Assembly: GCA_015665415.1 (NCBI GenBank)
Contig: JADFAE010000005.1
Location: 186,001 to 250,000, forward strand
Direction of reading: 5' to 3'
Length of the DNA stretch: 64,000 nt
Origin: Roseobacter sp.
GTDB lineage: Bacteria; Pseudomonadota; Alphaproteobacteria; Rhodobacterales; Rhodobacteraceae
This document shows, piece after piece, positions 10,690 through 20,555 of the stretch. A model generated the notes under the pieces. The model searched no databases and was not told the DNA's origin. It was given only the letters and a program-made list of their open reading frames with translations. The translations under genes were made by a program, and so were the position numbers. Each line of letters begins with the position of its first letter. The first letter of the stretch is position 1.

Positions 10690-12414
10690 ATGCGATCTCT
10701 ATCCCTCCTTCTTTCGGCAACGCTGACTGTCGGTATCGTCGTGGGCATTTTCAGGGTGTCTTATGGGTATTTTGTCTCTGAAGAGCTGGCAAAGGCGCAG
10801 GGCCGACTGACTCTGTATCAGAGCACGGTCAACGCCGAGTTCGAGCGATTTTCACATCTCACCCATGTGCTGTCGCGCGATACCTTTGTCATAGCAACGG
10901 CCCAGGGCGAGGCAACCCAGGAGCTGAATCTGCGACTGGAGGGTTTTGCAAATCAGGCCGGGCTGGATGCAATCTATCTGATGGATGCTACGGGCCTGAC
11001 CATTGCGGCCTCAAACCATGCGGATCCGGGCAGTTTTATTGGCCAGAACTACGCCTTCAGGCCCTATTTGCAGCAGGCTTTGAGCGGGCAGCAGGGCCGG
11101 TTTTACGCCATCGGAACCACAACCGGCTTGCCCGGCTACTTCATTGCGGACGCCGTGCGCGATGCACAGGGAGAGGTGTTGGGAGTTATCGCCATCAAGA
11201 TTGGATTTGCACCGCTAGAGCAAAGTTGGCGCGGATCCGGAGAACAGGTGCTGCTTGCCAATCAGGATGGTGTGGTGCTGTTGTCGTCCAACCCGCAGTG
11301 GCGATATCAGACCTTGGGTGCCTTGGATCAGGCCCAGCGCCAGCGCATAGACGCCTCCCGCCAATTCCCCGGGCAGGGGCTGCATCCCCTGGACTGGGCC
11401 GCGATCTCTGAGACGCGGGCGAGGATCGCAGGGGATGAGCGCCTGCACCTGATTGCAGACAGGCTGCACCAGGGCTGGGAGCTGCATTATTTCGCCAGCG
11501 ATGATCGCGCGGTGGCCCGCAGTTGGTTGGTGACGGCGCTGGCCGTGCTTTTGGCGGGGGTGGCGTTGATCTTTGTCCAGATCCAGCGGGTGCGGCAGGT
11601 GGCCGTCGCGCTGCGGCGTTCTGAACAGGAAGAGGCAAAGCTGCGGCAGGCGAATGCGCAATTGGCCATCGAGATCGCCGAACGCAACACCGCGCAGCGG
11701 CGTCTCAGGCGCACCGAGCGAGAGCTGGAGCGGGCCAGCCGCCTTGCAGCACTTGGGCAGCTTTCTGCCTCTGTCACCCATGAGCTGGTGCAACCCATTG
11801 CAGCCATGCGCAATCATCTGGCCGCCGCCGAAATCGCCAGACCTGCCATGACGGGGCTCACCGACAGGATTGGCGGGCTGGTGGATCGCATGGAGGGGAT
11901 TATCCGGCAGTTGAAATTCTTTGCCCGCTCTGAGCGGGAAGAATTTCAAGATGTCGATCTAAGCGCAGCCCTGAGCGCGGCCCTGGCGCTGGTGGCCCCC
12001 AATATTGCGGAATTTCAGGTCGAGATCGAGACCGACACGCCCGACGCACCGGTGCTGATCCGCGGCAGTAGTCTGCGCGTCGAACAGGTTATGACCAACC
12101 TGCTGCGCAACGCCATTGATGCGGTGGAGGAGAACGCAGCCCCTAAGGTCGCTGTCGCCATCGGAGTTTCAAACGGGCAGGCCTGGTTTCAAGTTGCGGA
12201 CAATGGCCACGGTCTCGGAGACGCCACACTCAATGACCTGCAGGAGCCCTTTGTCTCTACCCGTGAAAGCGGCCGTGGAATGGGGCTGGGGTTGGCCATT
12301 TCCGCCAGTATCATCAACGATCACGGGGGCACGATGGCGGCGCACAATGCAGACAGCGGTGGCGCCGTGTTTACCGTCACTTTCCCCGATGCAGATGCAG
12401 AGGATGCGCTATGA
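10690..12414 (+). CDS. dctB: C4-dicarboxylate-type sensor histidine kinase (DctB family)
   Basis: About 574 residues from the ATG at 10690 (an in-frame ATG at 10642 would add 16 residues before the first membrane helix). Layout: membrane helix near the N-terminus, a periplasmic double-Cache-like sensor region (about residues 35-270), a second membrane helix near 285, a coiled coil, then HisKA with the H-box SVTHELVQPIAAM (His 364) and an HATPase_c domain with N-box (NLLRNAIDA), DNGHGLG and GMGLGLAISASI motifs. It overlaps dctD by 4 bp, and both sit directly upstream of a DctPQM transporter, so it probably senses the transported organic acid. Confidence 0.9.
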   Translation: MRSLSLLLSATLTVGIVVGIFRVSYGYFVSEELAKAQGRLTLYQSTVNAEFERFSHLTHVLSRDTFVIATAQGEATQELNLRLEGFANQAGLDAIYLMDATGLTIAASNHADPGSFIGQNYAFRPYLQQALSGQQGRFYAIGTTTGLPGYFIADAVRDAQGEVLGVIAIKIGFAPLEQSWRGSGEQVLLANQDGVVLLSSNPQWRYQTLGALDQAQRQRIDASRQFPGQGLHPLDWAAISETRARIAGDERLHLIADRLHQGWELHYFASDDRAVARSWLVTALAVLLAGVALIFVQIQRVRQVAVALRRSEQEEAKLRQANAQLAIEIAERNTAQRRLRRTERELERASRLAALGQLSASVTHELVQPIAAMRNHLAAAEIARPAMTGLTDRIGGLVDRMEGIIRQLKFFARSEREEFQDVDLSAALSAALALVAPNIAEFQVEIETDTPDAPVLIRGSSLRVEQVMTNLLRNAIDAVEENAAPKVAVAIGVSNGQAWFQVADNGHGLGDATLNDLQEPFVSTRESGRGMGLGLAISASIINDHGGTMAAHNADSGGAVFTVTFPDADAEDAL

Positions 12415-13751
12415 CTGACAGCGAAGGCTTTCGGGTTCTTGTGGTCGATGACGACAAATCCATGCGGCTGTCCCTGGTGGAGCTGTTGGAGGCCGCGGGC
12501 TGGCAGGTCAAAGCGCTGTCGCGTGCCAATCCTGTGGCAGATCATCTGGGCCGCTGGCTGCCGGATGTGATCCTGACGGACATGCGGATGCCGGGCATGT
12601 CGGGGCTTGAGCTGCTCCACAGTCTGGAGCCAAACCATGCGCCACCGCTGATCCTGATTTCCGCCCATGGCGATATCCCTCTGGCGGTCCAGGCGATCCA
12701 GGACGGGGCCTATAGTTTTGTCGAGAAACCCTATGAGCCGAAGCGGCTATTGGCGATTTTGAAGAATGCCGCCACCCAGAACCGGATGCGGCAAAGCAAT
12801 GCGCGTCTCAAGGAGCGATTGGGGAAACTCTCTGGGCTGGATCGGGTTCTGCTGGGTGGCAGCGGTCTGGTGGCGGATCTGCGTCGCGACATTCTGGACC
12901 TCGCCGATACGGGTGCAGCTGTCTTCATCGAAGGCGAAACCGGCACCGGCAAGGAACTGGTTGCCCGGGCGCTGCATGACCTCAGCGCCGACGCAGATGC
13001 CCCGTTTCTGGCCCTGAACTGTGCAACCCTGTCTGCCGATACATTCGAGGCGGAAATGTTTGGCACAGCCGACGGGGGGACAGGCCGGCTTTTGGCGGCC
13101 TCGGGCGGGACGCTGTTTCTCGATGAGATCTGTTCCTGTCCGCCGCTGGTTCAGGCCAAATTGCTGCGGGTCATAGAAGACAAGACCCTGTTGCCGATTG
13201 GCGCTCAGGAGCCCATACCGGTCCGCTTTCGGGTGATTTCGGCAACCAATGAGGACATGGCGCAGGCGGTTCGCGACAACCGGTTTCGCCAGGACCTGCT
13301 GTTTCGGATCAATACGGTGACCCTGTATCTTCCGGCGCTTCGCGACCGGCGCGAAGATCTGGTGTTGCTGGCAACCCATTTCCTGAAGGACTATGCCCGG
13401 ATCTACGAAACCGCTTGTCCGAGCATTGCGCAGGATGATCTTGCGGCGCTTCTGGCGCATGACTGGCCTGGAAACGTGCGGGAATTGCGCAATGCCTGTG
13501 AGCGGCGGGTGCTGGCTGCGCGGCGCGGGGGTGGGGGCTTTGCCGATGCGATTCACGCGGATCAGGGCCTTGCGGATGTGCCGGACACGCTGCGCGAAGC
13601 GGTGGCCGCCTTTGAGCGTGAGCTGATCGCCAAGGCCATTCGCGCCTATGAGGGCCGGATGGATGCAGCCGCAGATGCGCTGGGCATCGGGCGGCGAACC
13701 CTCAATGAAAAGATCGTCAAGCTGGGGTTGGACAAGGACTCCTTGCTGTGA
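12411..13751 (+). CDS. dctD: DctD-type response regulator with AAA+ domain lacking the GAFTGA loop
   Basis: A 446-residue response regulator. The receiver domain (about 5-115) has the phospho-acceptor in LTDMRMPG (Asp 57); the AAA+ domain (about 140-375) has Walker A GETGTGKE and Walker B GGTLFLDEI; a Fis-type HTH (DALGIGRRTLNEKI) closes the protein. The loop that normally carries GAFTGA, the sigma-54 contact, is absent: the sequence runs EMFGTADGGTGRLL straight into the following strand. It may therefore activate through the housekeeping RNA polymerase, as known for Rhodobacter NtrC. Probable target: the downstream TRAP genes. Confidence 0.88.
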   Translation: MTDSEGFRVLVVDDDKSMRLSLVELLEAAGWQVKALSRANPVADHLGRWLPDVILTDMRMPGMSGLELLHSLEPNHAPPLILISAHGDIPLAVQAIQDGAYSFVEKPYEPKRLLAILKNAATQNRMRQSNARLKERLGKLSGLDRVLLGGSGLVADLRRDILDLADTGAAVFIEGETGTGKELVARALHDLSADADAPFLALNCATLSADTFEAEMFGTADGGTGRLLAASGGTLFLDEICSCPPLVQAKLLRVIEDKTLLPIGAQEPIPVRFRVISATNEDMAQAVRDNRFRQDLLFRINTVTLYLPALRDRREDLVLLATHFLKDYARIYETACPSIAQDDLAALLAHDWPGNVRELRNACERRVLAARRGGGGFADAIHADQGLADVPDTLREAVAAFERELIAKAIRAYEGRMDAAADALGIGRRTLNEKIVKLGLDKDSLL

Positions 13752-13878
13752 CGAATGGCGCCCTGCGGAAACCCGCAGAGACGGTCAAATTTCGCCTGCA
13801 ATTTGCTTCATAGGCAAAGGTAGGCCCTTTCCGAATAATCGCGGCATCAAAATCCGCATGCTTTTGGGAGGAAACACC

Positions 13879-14889
13879 ATGCGCAAATACCTGAACCGAG
13901 CGGCCGTTGCGGCGCTGTCCCTGGCTTTTGTCTCTGAGGCGGCCGCCACCGAGTGGAACGTGTCCTTGTGGGGCAAACGCCGCGCCTTTACCGAACATGT
14001 CGAAAAACTGGCAGAGCTGGTCAGTGAAAAGACGGATGGTGAATTCACGCTGAACATCAGCTACGGCGGGCTGTCCAAGAACAAGGAAAACCTCGACGGA
14101 ATTTCCATCGGAGCCTTCGAGATGGCGCAGTTCTGTGCCGGCTATCACCGGGACAAGAACCCCTCGATCACGGTGCTGGAATTGCCTTTCCTGGGTGTGT
14201 CCTCGCTGGAGCAGGAGGTTGATCTGTCGATGGCAGTTTACCAGCACCCGGCGGTTCAAAAGGATCTTGCGCGGTGGAATGCGACCTTGTTGATGCCTTC
14301 GCCCCTGCCGCAATACAATCTGGTTGGTCTGGGTGAAGCGCCCAAAGACCTTGGTGATTTTGTGGGGCTGAACGTGCGCGCCACAGGCGGCATTGGCGCG
14401 GCGATGGCAACCATTGGTGCGGTTCCGACCTCGATGTCGGCCTCTGAGGTGCGCCAGGCCATGGACAGCGGCATTGTCAAAGCCGTTGCCTTTGCCCCGC
14501 ATGCGCATATGTCGTTTGGCACCATCGAGAACGGCACATGGTGGACCACCAACCTCAACCCAGGCACCGTGAATTGCCCAGTGGTGGCCAATACCGACGC
14601 GCTGAATGATCTGCCCGAAGATCACCGCGCCGCGCTTCTGGGCTCAATCGATGAAGCCCTGGATCACTACGTCGACAACTACACCAGCAACACCATGGTG
14701 GCCTGGGGCCCGGCGCTGGAGGAACGCGGGATCGCAAAGGTGGATTTCTCGGATGTTGAAATCGAGGCGTTCAAAGCCGTTGCGGCCGCGCCTGCCGCAG
14801 AGGCTTGGATCGAGCAGAACAGCGCCCGGGGACTGCCTGCACAAGAGCTGTATGATCTTGTGACCGGGTTGATTTCCGAGGCCCAGTAA
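13879..14889 (+). CDS. dctP: TRAP transporter solute-binding protein (DctP)
   Basis: A 336-residue periplasmic binding protein with a Sec signal peptide (about residues 1-24, cleavage after SEAAA). The mature part shows the DctP fold, with the signature Arg in LNVRATGG that binds the substrate carboxylate. GGGAGG lies about 8 bp before the ATG at 13879; a longer reading frame from 13648 overlaps dctD and is not real. It is the first gene of a dctP-dctQ-dctM set placed 128 bp after dctBD. The ligand is an organic acid of unknown identity. Confidence 0.92.
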   Translation: MRKYLNRAAVAALSLAFVSEAAATEWNVSLWGKRRAFTEHVEKLAELVSEKTDGEFTLNISYGGLSKNKENLDGISIGAFEMAQFCAGYHRDKNPSITVLELPFLGVSSLEQEVDLSMAVYQHPAVQKDLARWNATLLMPSPLPQYNLVGLGEAPKDLGDFVGLNVRATGGIGAAMATIGAVPTSMSASEVRQAMDSGIVKAVAFAPHAHMSFGTIENGTWWTTNLNPGTVNCPVVANTDALNDLPEDHRAALLGSIDEALDHYVDNYTSNTMVAWGPALEERGIAKVDFSDVEIEAFKAVAAAPAAEAWIEQNSARGLPAQELYDLVTGLISEAQ

Positions 14890-14981
14890 CCCGGCCTTTG
14901 TCCCCTGCGCGGCACCGCCTTGGCGCAGGGGAACACACACACACTCTCTCTCTGCATCGCAAAGCCTGAAGGATAGCTGCC

Positions 14982-15614
14982 ATGGCAGGTTCGTCACTTG
15001 TGCTGTCTGATGACAGCCGTCTCAGTAGAATTGACCAAAGCCTTTACCGGCTAGAAGGAGGGCTGGCCCTTGTCAGCGGGGTCGCCGTCTTTTCATTGAT
15101 GTTGCTGGCCGTGATCTCGGTCAGTGGACGGAATTTCTTTAACCATCCCCTGTCCGGATATGTCGACTGGATCGAACAGGCGATGCCGTTGATCGCCTTT
15201 ATGGGGGTGGCCTATACCCAGCGCGACGGTGGCCATATTCGGATGGATATGTTGGTGGGCAAGCTGACGGGGCGACCGCTCTATCTGGTGGAGCTGGTCA
15301 CAACCGGGGCAATGCTGCTCTTGATGTTGCTGTTGGTCTGGGGCAGCTGGGCCCATTTCGAGCGCAGCTTTGACTTCAGCGCCCCAATGTGGAGTCGCGA
15401 CAGCTCCATGGATATCTCGCTCCCGCTTTGGCCGGCCAAGCTGCTGGCACCGGTGGCATTTGCGGTGCTGTCCCTGCGCCTGACCCTGCAGGTCTGGGCC
15501 TATGGCCGTGCCTTCTTGCGCAACGAGAAGGATCCGATTGCGGTGCCTCTGATCGCGGATGCCGCCACACAAGCCGCCATCGAAGCCGAGCATGTCTCGG
15601 GCCACGACACTTGA
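14982..15614 (+). CDS. dctQ: TRAP transporter small permease (DctQ)
   Basis: A 210-residue four-helix inner-membrane protein. Helices lie near residues 25-50, 60-80 (PLIAFMGVAYTQRDGGHIR), 105-128 and 148-170; the YTQRDGGHIRMDM segment matches the conserved DctQ loop. It starts about 90 bp after dctP; that gap contains a short CA/CT dinucleotide run (ACACACACACTCTCTCTC). It partners the large permease dctM that follows after 11 bp. Confidence 0.9.
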   Translation: MAGSSLVLSDDSRLSRIDQSLYRLEGGLALVSGVAVFSLMLLAVISVSGRNFFNHPLSGYVDWIEQAMPLIAFMGVAYTQRDGGHIRMDMLVGKLTGRPLYLVELVTTGAMLLLMLLLVWGSWAHFERSFDFSAPMWSRDSSMDISLPLWPAKLLAPVAFAVLSLRLTLQVWAYGRAFLRNEKDPIAVPLIADAATQAAIEAEHVSGHDT

Positions 15615-15625
15615 GGTGATTGAAA

Positions 15626-17026
15626 ATGGAACCTATTGAAATCGGCCTGATCGTCTCGGGCGGGATGCTTGTTCTGGTCATCTTGGGAATGCGGGTGGCA
15701 TTCGCCGCCGGGCTGGCCGGCATGATTGGCCTGATCTGGATTTTCTGGGCCAAATTTGGCTATGATCCTTCCCGGTTTTTCAAGGCGCTGACCATCGCTG
15801 CCAAAACCGCGGGCCAAGTCCCCCATTCCAAGATCTCCTCGCAGGCGCTCAGCCTGATCCCGACCTTCATTCTAATCGGCTATCTGGCCTATTACGCCGG
15901 GCTGACCAAGGCGTTGTTTGAGGCGGCCAAGCGCTGGCTGGCCTGGGTGCCGGGGGGGCTAGCGGTCTCGACGGTGTTTGCGACAGCAGGGTTTGCTGCT
16001 GTCTCCGGGGCCTCTGTCGCCACCTCTGCGGTCTTTGCCCGCATCGCCATCCCGGAAATGCTCAAGATCGGCTATGACAAGCGCTTTGCAGCTGGTGTTG
16101 TGGCTGCGGGTGGCACCCTGGCCTCGCTGATCCCGCCCTCGGCGATCCTGGTGATCTATGCGATCATCGTGGAACAGGACGTGGGCAAGCTGCTGCTGGC
16201 GGGGTTCATCCCCGGGGCCTTTTCTGCCCTTATCTATGGCCTGTTGATCATCGGCATGGCAGTGACAATCAAGGGGTTCGGCCCGCCGGTCAGCGGCTTT
16301 ACCTGGCGCGAAAGATTTGCCGCCCTGCCAGCGGCGCTGCCGATTGTCTTTGTGGTCGCAACCATTATTTTGTTTGTCTACAACCCCTTTGGCGGTGACG
16401 CCTGGGGAACTCCAACAGAAGGCGGTGCGATCGGGGCCTTTATCGTTTTTGTGATGGCGCTGTTTCAGGGCATGCGCTGGGCTGAGCTGAAGGATGCGCT
16501 GCTGGAGACAGCCAAGCTGAGCGTGATGATCTTCACCATCATCTGGGGCGTGCTGATCTACGTGCGTTTCCTTGGATTTGCCCAATTGCCTTCGGCCTTT
16601 TCCGACTGGATTACCTCTCTGACCCTGTCACCGATGTTGATCCTGATCTGCATCCTCTTGGCCTATGCGGTGCTGGGCATGTTCATGGATGCCATCGGCA
16701 TGCTGCTGCTGACGCTGCCGGTGGTCTACCCGGCGGTGATGGCCCTGAACGGCGGCGAAGCGGTGTCGGCTGCAGAGGCGACCTTTGGCATGTCCGGGCC
16801 CATGTGTGCGATCTGGTTTGGCATACTGGTGGTCAAGATGGCCGAGTTCTGTCTGATCACGCCCCCCATTGGCCTCAACTGCTTTGTGGTGGCCGGGGTG
16901 CGCGATGACCTCAGCGTGCAGGATGTGTTCAAGGGCGTGACCCCGTTTTTCATTGCTGATGCGATCACCATCGCTCTGCTGGTGGCCTTCCCGGCCATCG
17001 TGCTGTGGTTGCCGTCACAGGTCTGA
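15626..17026 (+). CDS. dctM: TRAP transporter large permease (DctM)
   Basis: A 466-residue permease with about 12 hydrophobic helices that carries out Na+-driven import of the DctP-bound acid. Family motifs include GGTLASLIPPSAILVIY and the C-terminal VKMAEFCLITPPIGLN. The ATG at 15626 is used; a TTG 6 bp upstream is also in frame. The preceding TTGAGGTGAT holds the ribosome site and overlaps the dctQ stop, so dctQ and dctM are coupled. Confidence 0.93.
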   Translation: MEPIEIGLIVSGGMLVLVILGMRVAFAAGLAGMIGLIWIFWAKFGYDPSRFFKALTIAAKTAGQVPHSKISSQALSLIPTFILIGYLAYYAGLTKALFEAAKRWLAWVPGGLAVSTVFATAGFAAVSGASVATSAVFARIAIPEMLKIGYDKRFAAGVVAAGGTLASLIPPSAILVIYAIIVEQDVGKLLLAGFIPGAFSALIYGLLIIGMAVTIKGFGPPVSGFTWRERFAALPAALPIVFVVATIILFVYNPFGGDAWGTPTEGGAIGAFIVFVMALFQGMRWAELKDALLETAKLSVMIFTIIWGVLIYVRFLGFAQLPSAFSDWITSLTLSPMLILICILLAYAVLGMFMDAIGMLLLTLPVVYPAVMALNGGEAVSAAEATFGMSGPMCAIWFGILVVKMAEFCLITPPIGLNCFVVAGVRDDLSVQDVFKGVTPFFIADAITIALLVAFPAIVLWLPSQV

Positions 17027-17161
17027 GGCCAGGACCCAAAGCGGCCCGCGATGAGGTCGCAGCAAAAGATCTGGTCCGCCTGGAGGTTGGCGGGCCAGAA
17101 GACGTATCAGACAGAGTGCCCAGCCTGAGCGTTCAGGCAGATCTCTTAGGCCAGCATAGGA

Positions 17162-17680
17162 TTAGGGTGTTGAAAAGACCCGGGTCAGTTCCTGATACAG
17201 GGCCTTGCGCTCCTCTTCGGACAGAAAGGCGCCGATTTCGACTTCGCGCCCGCCGCCGCGCAGGGTGACATAGTTGGGCAGGGGGCCATCGCTGGCGTGT
17301 AATTCGACGGACACCCAGTAGCGATTGCAGTGCCAGCTTTGCTCTGCGCCCTTGGCATCGCGGTGGATCAGCCGTGCCTCATTGGCATCAAGGCTCAGCA
17401 CCTCGAGAATCTGTGCATCACGGCGATTGCGATCCAGCGCCCATTTCAATCCAAACAAAGCCAGCAGTAAAAACGGCAGCAAGGCCCACAGCGCAAATGT
17501 CCCCAACAGCGGCAGCAGCGGCAATGTGATCAGCGCAGCGGTCACCCAGAGAAACCGGGCGTACCCTTTGGGCCGCAGCGATTGATGCGGCCACAGGTGC
17601 AGTTCTGCGGCGGCTGGGGTGTTGGGCTGCGCGCCTGCGTCGTGCTGTTGCGCAGGGAGGGTGATCCAGGAATAGGGCAT
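17162..17680 (-). CDS. DUF2244 family membrane protein
   Basis: A 172-residue protein of the DUF2244 type: a short N-terminal region, two closely spaced hydrophobic helices (about residues 45-80), then a soluble C-terminal part rich in beta strands (WVSVELHASDGPLPNYVTL, then RGGGREVEIGAFLSEEER). The gene is commonly found near cytochrome oxidase genes in Alphaproteobacteria and here it follows ctaD on the same strand. Function is unknown; an accessory role in respiration is only suggested by neighbourhood. Confidence 0.85.
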   Translation of the reverse strand: MPYSWITLPAQQHDAGAQPNTPAAAELHLWPHQSLRPKGYARFLWVTAALITLPLLPLLGTFALWALLPFLLLALFGLKWALDRNRRDAQILEVLSLDANEARLIHRDAKGAEQSWHCNRYWVSVELHASDGPLPNYVTLRGGGREVEIGAFLSEEERKALYQELTRVFSTP

Positions 17681-17775
17681 GGAGAAAAGAGCGTAGCAGG
17701 GAGGAGAGTTGATGCAATTATGTGGTTTGATAACGGTGTTTCAAGCGGCAATTCATCGCGGTTGATCTTGGTATG

Positions 17776-17812
17776 AAAAAGGCCCCGAAGCATCTGCTCC
17801 GGGGCCTTTCGT
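17776..17812 (-). terminator. Rho-independent terminator of ctaD
   Basis: On the minus strand, a long GC stem (AAGGCCCCG pairing with CGGGGCCTT, extended by AGC/GCT after one mismatch, loop near 17792-17795) is followed by TTTTT. It lies about 20 bp past the ctaD stop and separates it from the DUF2244 gene. Confidence 0.85.
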
Positions 17813-17829
17813 TTAGCTGTCACCAGGAT

Positions 17830-19503
17830 TTAGTGAGAGTGGGATTTGTCCCAGTCTTCCTGCTTTGGCAGGATCTCGAAGGTATGCTCTGGCGGGGGCG
17901 AGGGCAGGGTCCATTCGAGGGTGTCGGCATATTCATTCCAGTAGTTGTTCTGGGTGATACGGGCGCCGCGCAGCAGCGAGTAGATCACCACACCAAAGAA
18001 CAGCAGGAACGATGCAAAGGACAGGAACGCGCCATAGGACGAGATCTTGTTCCAGTAGGCAAAGCCTTCGGGGTAGTCGATGTAACGACGGGGCATGCCC
18101 TGACGACCCAGGAAGTGCTGGGGGAAGAAGGTCAGGTTGGCACCGATGAAGAACATCCAGAAGTGAATCTGTGCGCCCAGCTCGTTGTACTGACGACCGG
18201 TCATCTTGCCGAAGTAGAAGTAGACACCCGAGAAGATGGCAAAAACAGCACCCAGGCTCATCACGTAGTGGAAGTGGGCCACAACGTAATAGGTGTCGTG
18301 ATAGGCACGGTCGACGGCGGCCTGCGACAGAACCACGCCGGTGACACCACCAACGGTGAACAGGAACAGGAAACCGAAGGCAAACATCATGGGCGCTTTG
18401 AACTCGATGGAGCCGCCCCACATGGTGGCAATCCAGGAGAACACCTTAACGCCGGTAGGCACCGCGATGACCATGGTGGCCAGCATGAAGTAGGCCTGTT
18501 GGTTCAGCGACATGCCAACAGTGTACATGTGGTGCGCCCAAACGACAAAGCCCAGAACACCAATCGCGATGATCGCCCAGACCATGGGCAGGTAGCCAAA
18601 GACGGGCTTGCGCGCGAAGGTGGCGATCACGTGAGAGATGATACCAAAGCCGGGCAGGATCACGATGTAAACTTCGGGGTGACCAAAGAACCACAGGATG
18701 TGCTGATATAGGATCGGATCACCACCGCCGGCAGGGTCAAAGAAGGTGAAGCCAAAGTTGCGGTCCATCAGCAGCATGGTGATGGCACCGGCCAGAACAG
18801 GCAGGCTGAGGAGGATCAGCCAGGAGGTGACAAAGATCGACCAGCTGAACAGCGGCACCTTGAACAGAGTCATGCCGGGGGCACGCATGTTCAGGAAGGT
18901 GGTGATCATGTTGATCGCGCCCAGGATCGAAGAGGCACCAGACACGTGCACCGCAAAGATCGCCAGATCCATCGAATAACCGCCCTCATTGACCGAGAGC
19001 GGCGGGTACAGGACCCAACCCACGCCAGAGCCAAGCTGGTCGTTGCCGCCAGGCGACAGAACCGAGGCCACCGCCAGCGAGGTACCGGCAACATAAAGCC
19101 AGAAGCTGAGGTTGTTCATCCGCGGGAAGGCCATGTCAGGCGCGCCGATTTGCAGCGGCATGAAGTAGTTGCCAAAGCCGCCGAACAGCGCCGGGATCAC
19201 CACGAAGAACATCATCAGGATGCCATGGGCGGTGATCAGCACGTTCCAGAGATGACCGTTCGGGGTACAGGGCCGTGAGGCATCCGCGAAGAAACGCGCA
19301 CCCTCATCACACATGTACTGAACGCCGGGATCCATCAGTTCAAGCCGCATGTAAACGGTGAACGCGACGGAGATGAAACCAACGATCGCCGAAACGACCA
19401 GGTAGAGAATGCCGATATCCTTATGGTTCGTGCTCATGAACCAGCGCGTAAAAAATCCGCGCTCGTCTTCGTGGCCGTGACCATGAATGGCTGCGTCTGC
19501 CAT
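17830..19503 (-). CDS. ctaD: Cytochrome c oxidase subunit I (aa3-type)
   Basis: A 557-residue, 12-helix catalytic subunit that reduces O2 to water and pumps protons. The heme a/a3 and CuB ligands appear in [25 protein letters not shown] (His-Tyr crosslink region), WAHHMYTVG and [11 protein letters not shown]. The start at 19503 ([14 protein letters not shown]) follows GGAGG by 7 bp. The other subunits are not adjacent, which is usual in Rhodobacteraceae. The N-terminus is His-rich, and the C-terminal tail ends DKSHSH. Confidence 0.97.
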   Translation of the reverse strand: MADAAIHGHGHEDERGFFTRWFMSTNHKDIGILYLVVSAIVGFISVAFTVYMRLELMDPGVQYMCDEGARFFADASRPCTPNGHLWNVLITAHGILMMFFVVIPALFGGFGNYFMPLQIGAPDMAFPRMNNLSFWLYVAGTSLAVASVLSPGGNDQLGSGVGWVLYPPLSVNEGGYSMDLAIFAVHVSGASSILGAINMITTFLNMRAPGMTLFKVPLFSWSIFVTSWLILLSLPVLAGAITMLLMDRNFGFTFFDPAGGGDPILYQHILWFFGHPEVYIVILPGFGIISHVIATFARKPVFGYLPMVWAIIAIGVLGFVVWAHHMYTVGMSLNQQAYFMLATMVIAVPTGVKVFSWIATMWGGSIEFKAPMMFAFGFLFLFTVGGVTGVVLSQAAVDRAYHDTYYVVAHFHYVMSLGAVFAIFSGVYFYFGKMTGRQYNELGAQIHFWMFFIGANLTFFPQHFLGRQGMPRRYIDYPEGFAYWNKISSYGAFLSFASFLLFFGVVIYSLLRGARITQNNYWNEYADTLEWTLPSPPPEHTFEILPKQEDWDKSHSH

Positions 19504-19840
19504 TAGGTGCCTCCTGTTGCATAACTTTGGGCCTCCGGGAAGAACTCCTGGCGGCCTCAGACTCACCCGCGGTTTTAGTGTGCCGGGTAGGCGCCTTCAA
19601 TGGTGGAGTTTGATCTGGATCAAGAATAATTGTCGCGGGGGCTTGTTTTCCTCTCGGATTCTCCGGTTTTCCGGGTTTTGGCGGCCTGTTTTTGTCTTTT
19701 CATTCTTTCCTCCGCGTTGAAACGCTGCGGCACGTGGGGCCGAGGGCTGGCCCAGGCGGCTGCCGGTGGCGCGCAAAGCCTTGACCCGGCCCCGCGTGGG
19801 TCGCAAAACGCTGACACATCATTGCAAAGGAGGGCATCCG
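19504..19840. other. Intergenic region between ctaD and the HIT gene
   Basis: About 337 bp between two divergent genes; it must hold both promoters. A T-rich stretch on the plus strand (about 19635-19715) is the only compositional feature. No clear -35/-10 pair, operator or RNA gene was recognised. Confidence 0.4.
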
Positions 19841-20263
19841 ATGACGGCCTATGATCGCGAAAACATATTTGCCAAAATTCTGCGCGCAGAAATCCCGGCC
19901 GCGCGGGTCTATGAGGATGACGACACTTTGGCCTTTATGGATATCATGCCGCGGGCGGACGGACATTTGCTGGTGATCCCCAAAACGCCCTGTCGCAATG
20001 TGCTGGATGCCAGCCCTCAGCAGCTCGCCGCAGTGATGTTGACCGTCCAAAGGTTGAGCCACGCGGTGCGCAAGGCCTTTGATGCGGATGGGGTGACCTT
20101 GCAGCAATTCAATGAGGCCGCAGGGGGACAGGAAGTGTTCCATCTGCATTTTCACATTCTACCGCGCCATGAAGGGGACAAGCTGCGCCCCCCCGGCAAG
20201 ATGGCCGAACGGGAGCAGATCGAAGCTGATGCGGCCAAAATTCGCGCCGCCCTCGCGCTGTAG
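19841..20263 (+). CDS. HIT-family (histidine triad) nucleotide-binding protein
   Basis: A 140-residue HIT protein, expected to hydrolyse purine nucleoside phosphoramidates or dinucleotides. Core motifs: FAKILRAEIPAARVYEDDDT at the N-terminus, and the triad VFHLHFHILPR near residues 92-102. The start at 19841 follows AAAGGAGGG by about 8 bp; an upstream in-frame extension has no such signal. It stands alone, diverging from ctaD. Confidence 0.93.
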   Translation: MTAYDRENIFAKILRAEIPAARVYEDDDTLAFMDIMPRADGHLLVIPKTPCRNVLDASPQQLAAVMLTVQRLSHAVRKAFDADGVTLQQFNEAAGGQEVFHLHFHILPRHEGDKLRPPGKMAEREQIEADAAKIRAALAL

Positions 20264-20283
20264 CACCCAATCGGCAAGAGGCT

Positions 20284-20322
20284 CCGGAGCGGGGAGTGGC
20301 GTAGCGCTCCCCCGGTCCGGCA
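20284..20322 (+). repeat. Large imperfect inverted repeat downstream of the HIT gene
   Basis: The arms CCGGAGCGGGGAG and CTCCCCCGGTCCGG can form a long GC-rich stem with small bulges around a loop near 20298-20306. It lies 20 bp past the HIT stop. No T-run follows, so it may be a processing or stability hairpin rather than an intrinsic terminator. The next 230 bp are unusually AT-rich. Confidence 0.5.
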
Positions 20323-20555
20323 CTGTAAAACTTGCTGTAAATATTCAATGCGTCGCAACGTGTAGTTGAAATATTTTTTCTGATGCGTATTGTTCGCGAA
20401 ATTTTTAGATATTCCTTTTTGAAATTCTCTTGAGGGAATTCTTTTGATAATCCGGTGCGTTTTTGCCGTGGGCGCAGTGTCGGACGTGGTGGCTTGCCCC
20501 CCCCCGACTGCAGGTGAGTTTGAGTTGAACGGGGGCTGAGGGTCTACTTGAAAAT

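Noticed and set aside
13752-13878. Search for a sigma-54 (-24/-12) promoter before dctP
   Set aside because: No TGGC-N7-TTGC arrangement was seen; consistent with the missing GAFTGA loop in DctD.
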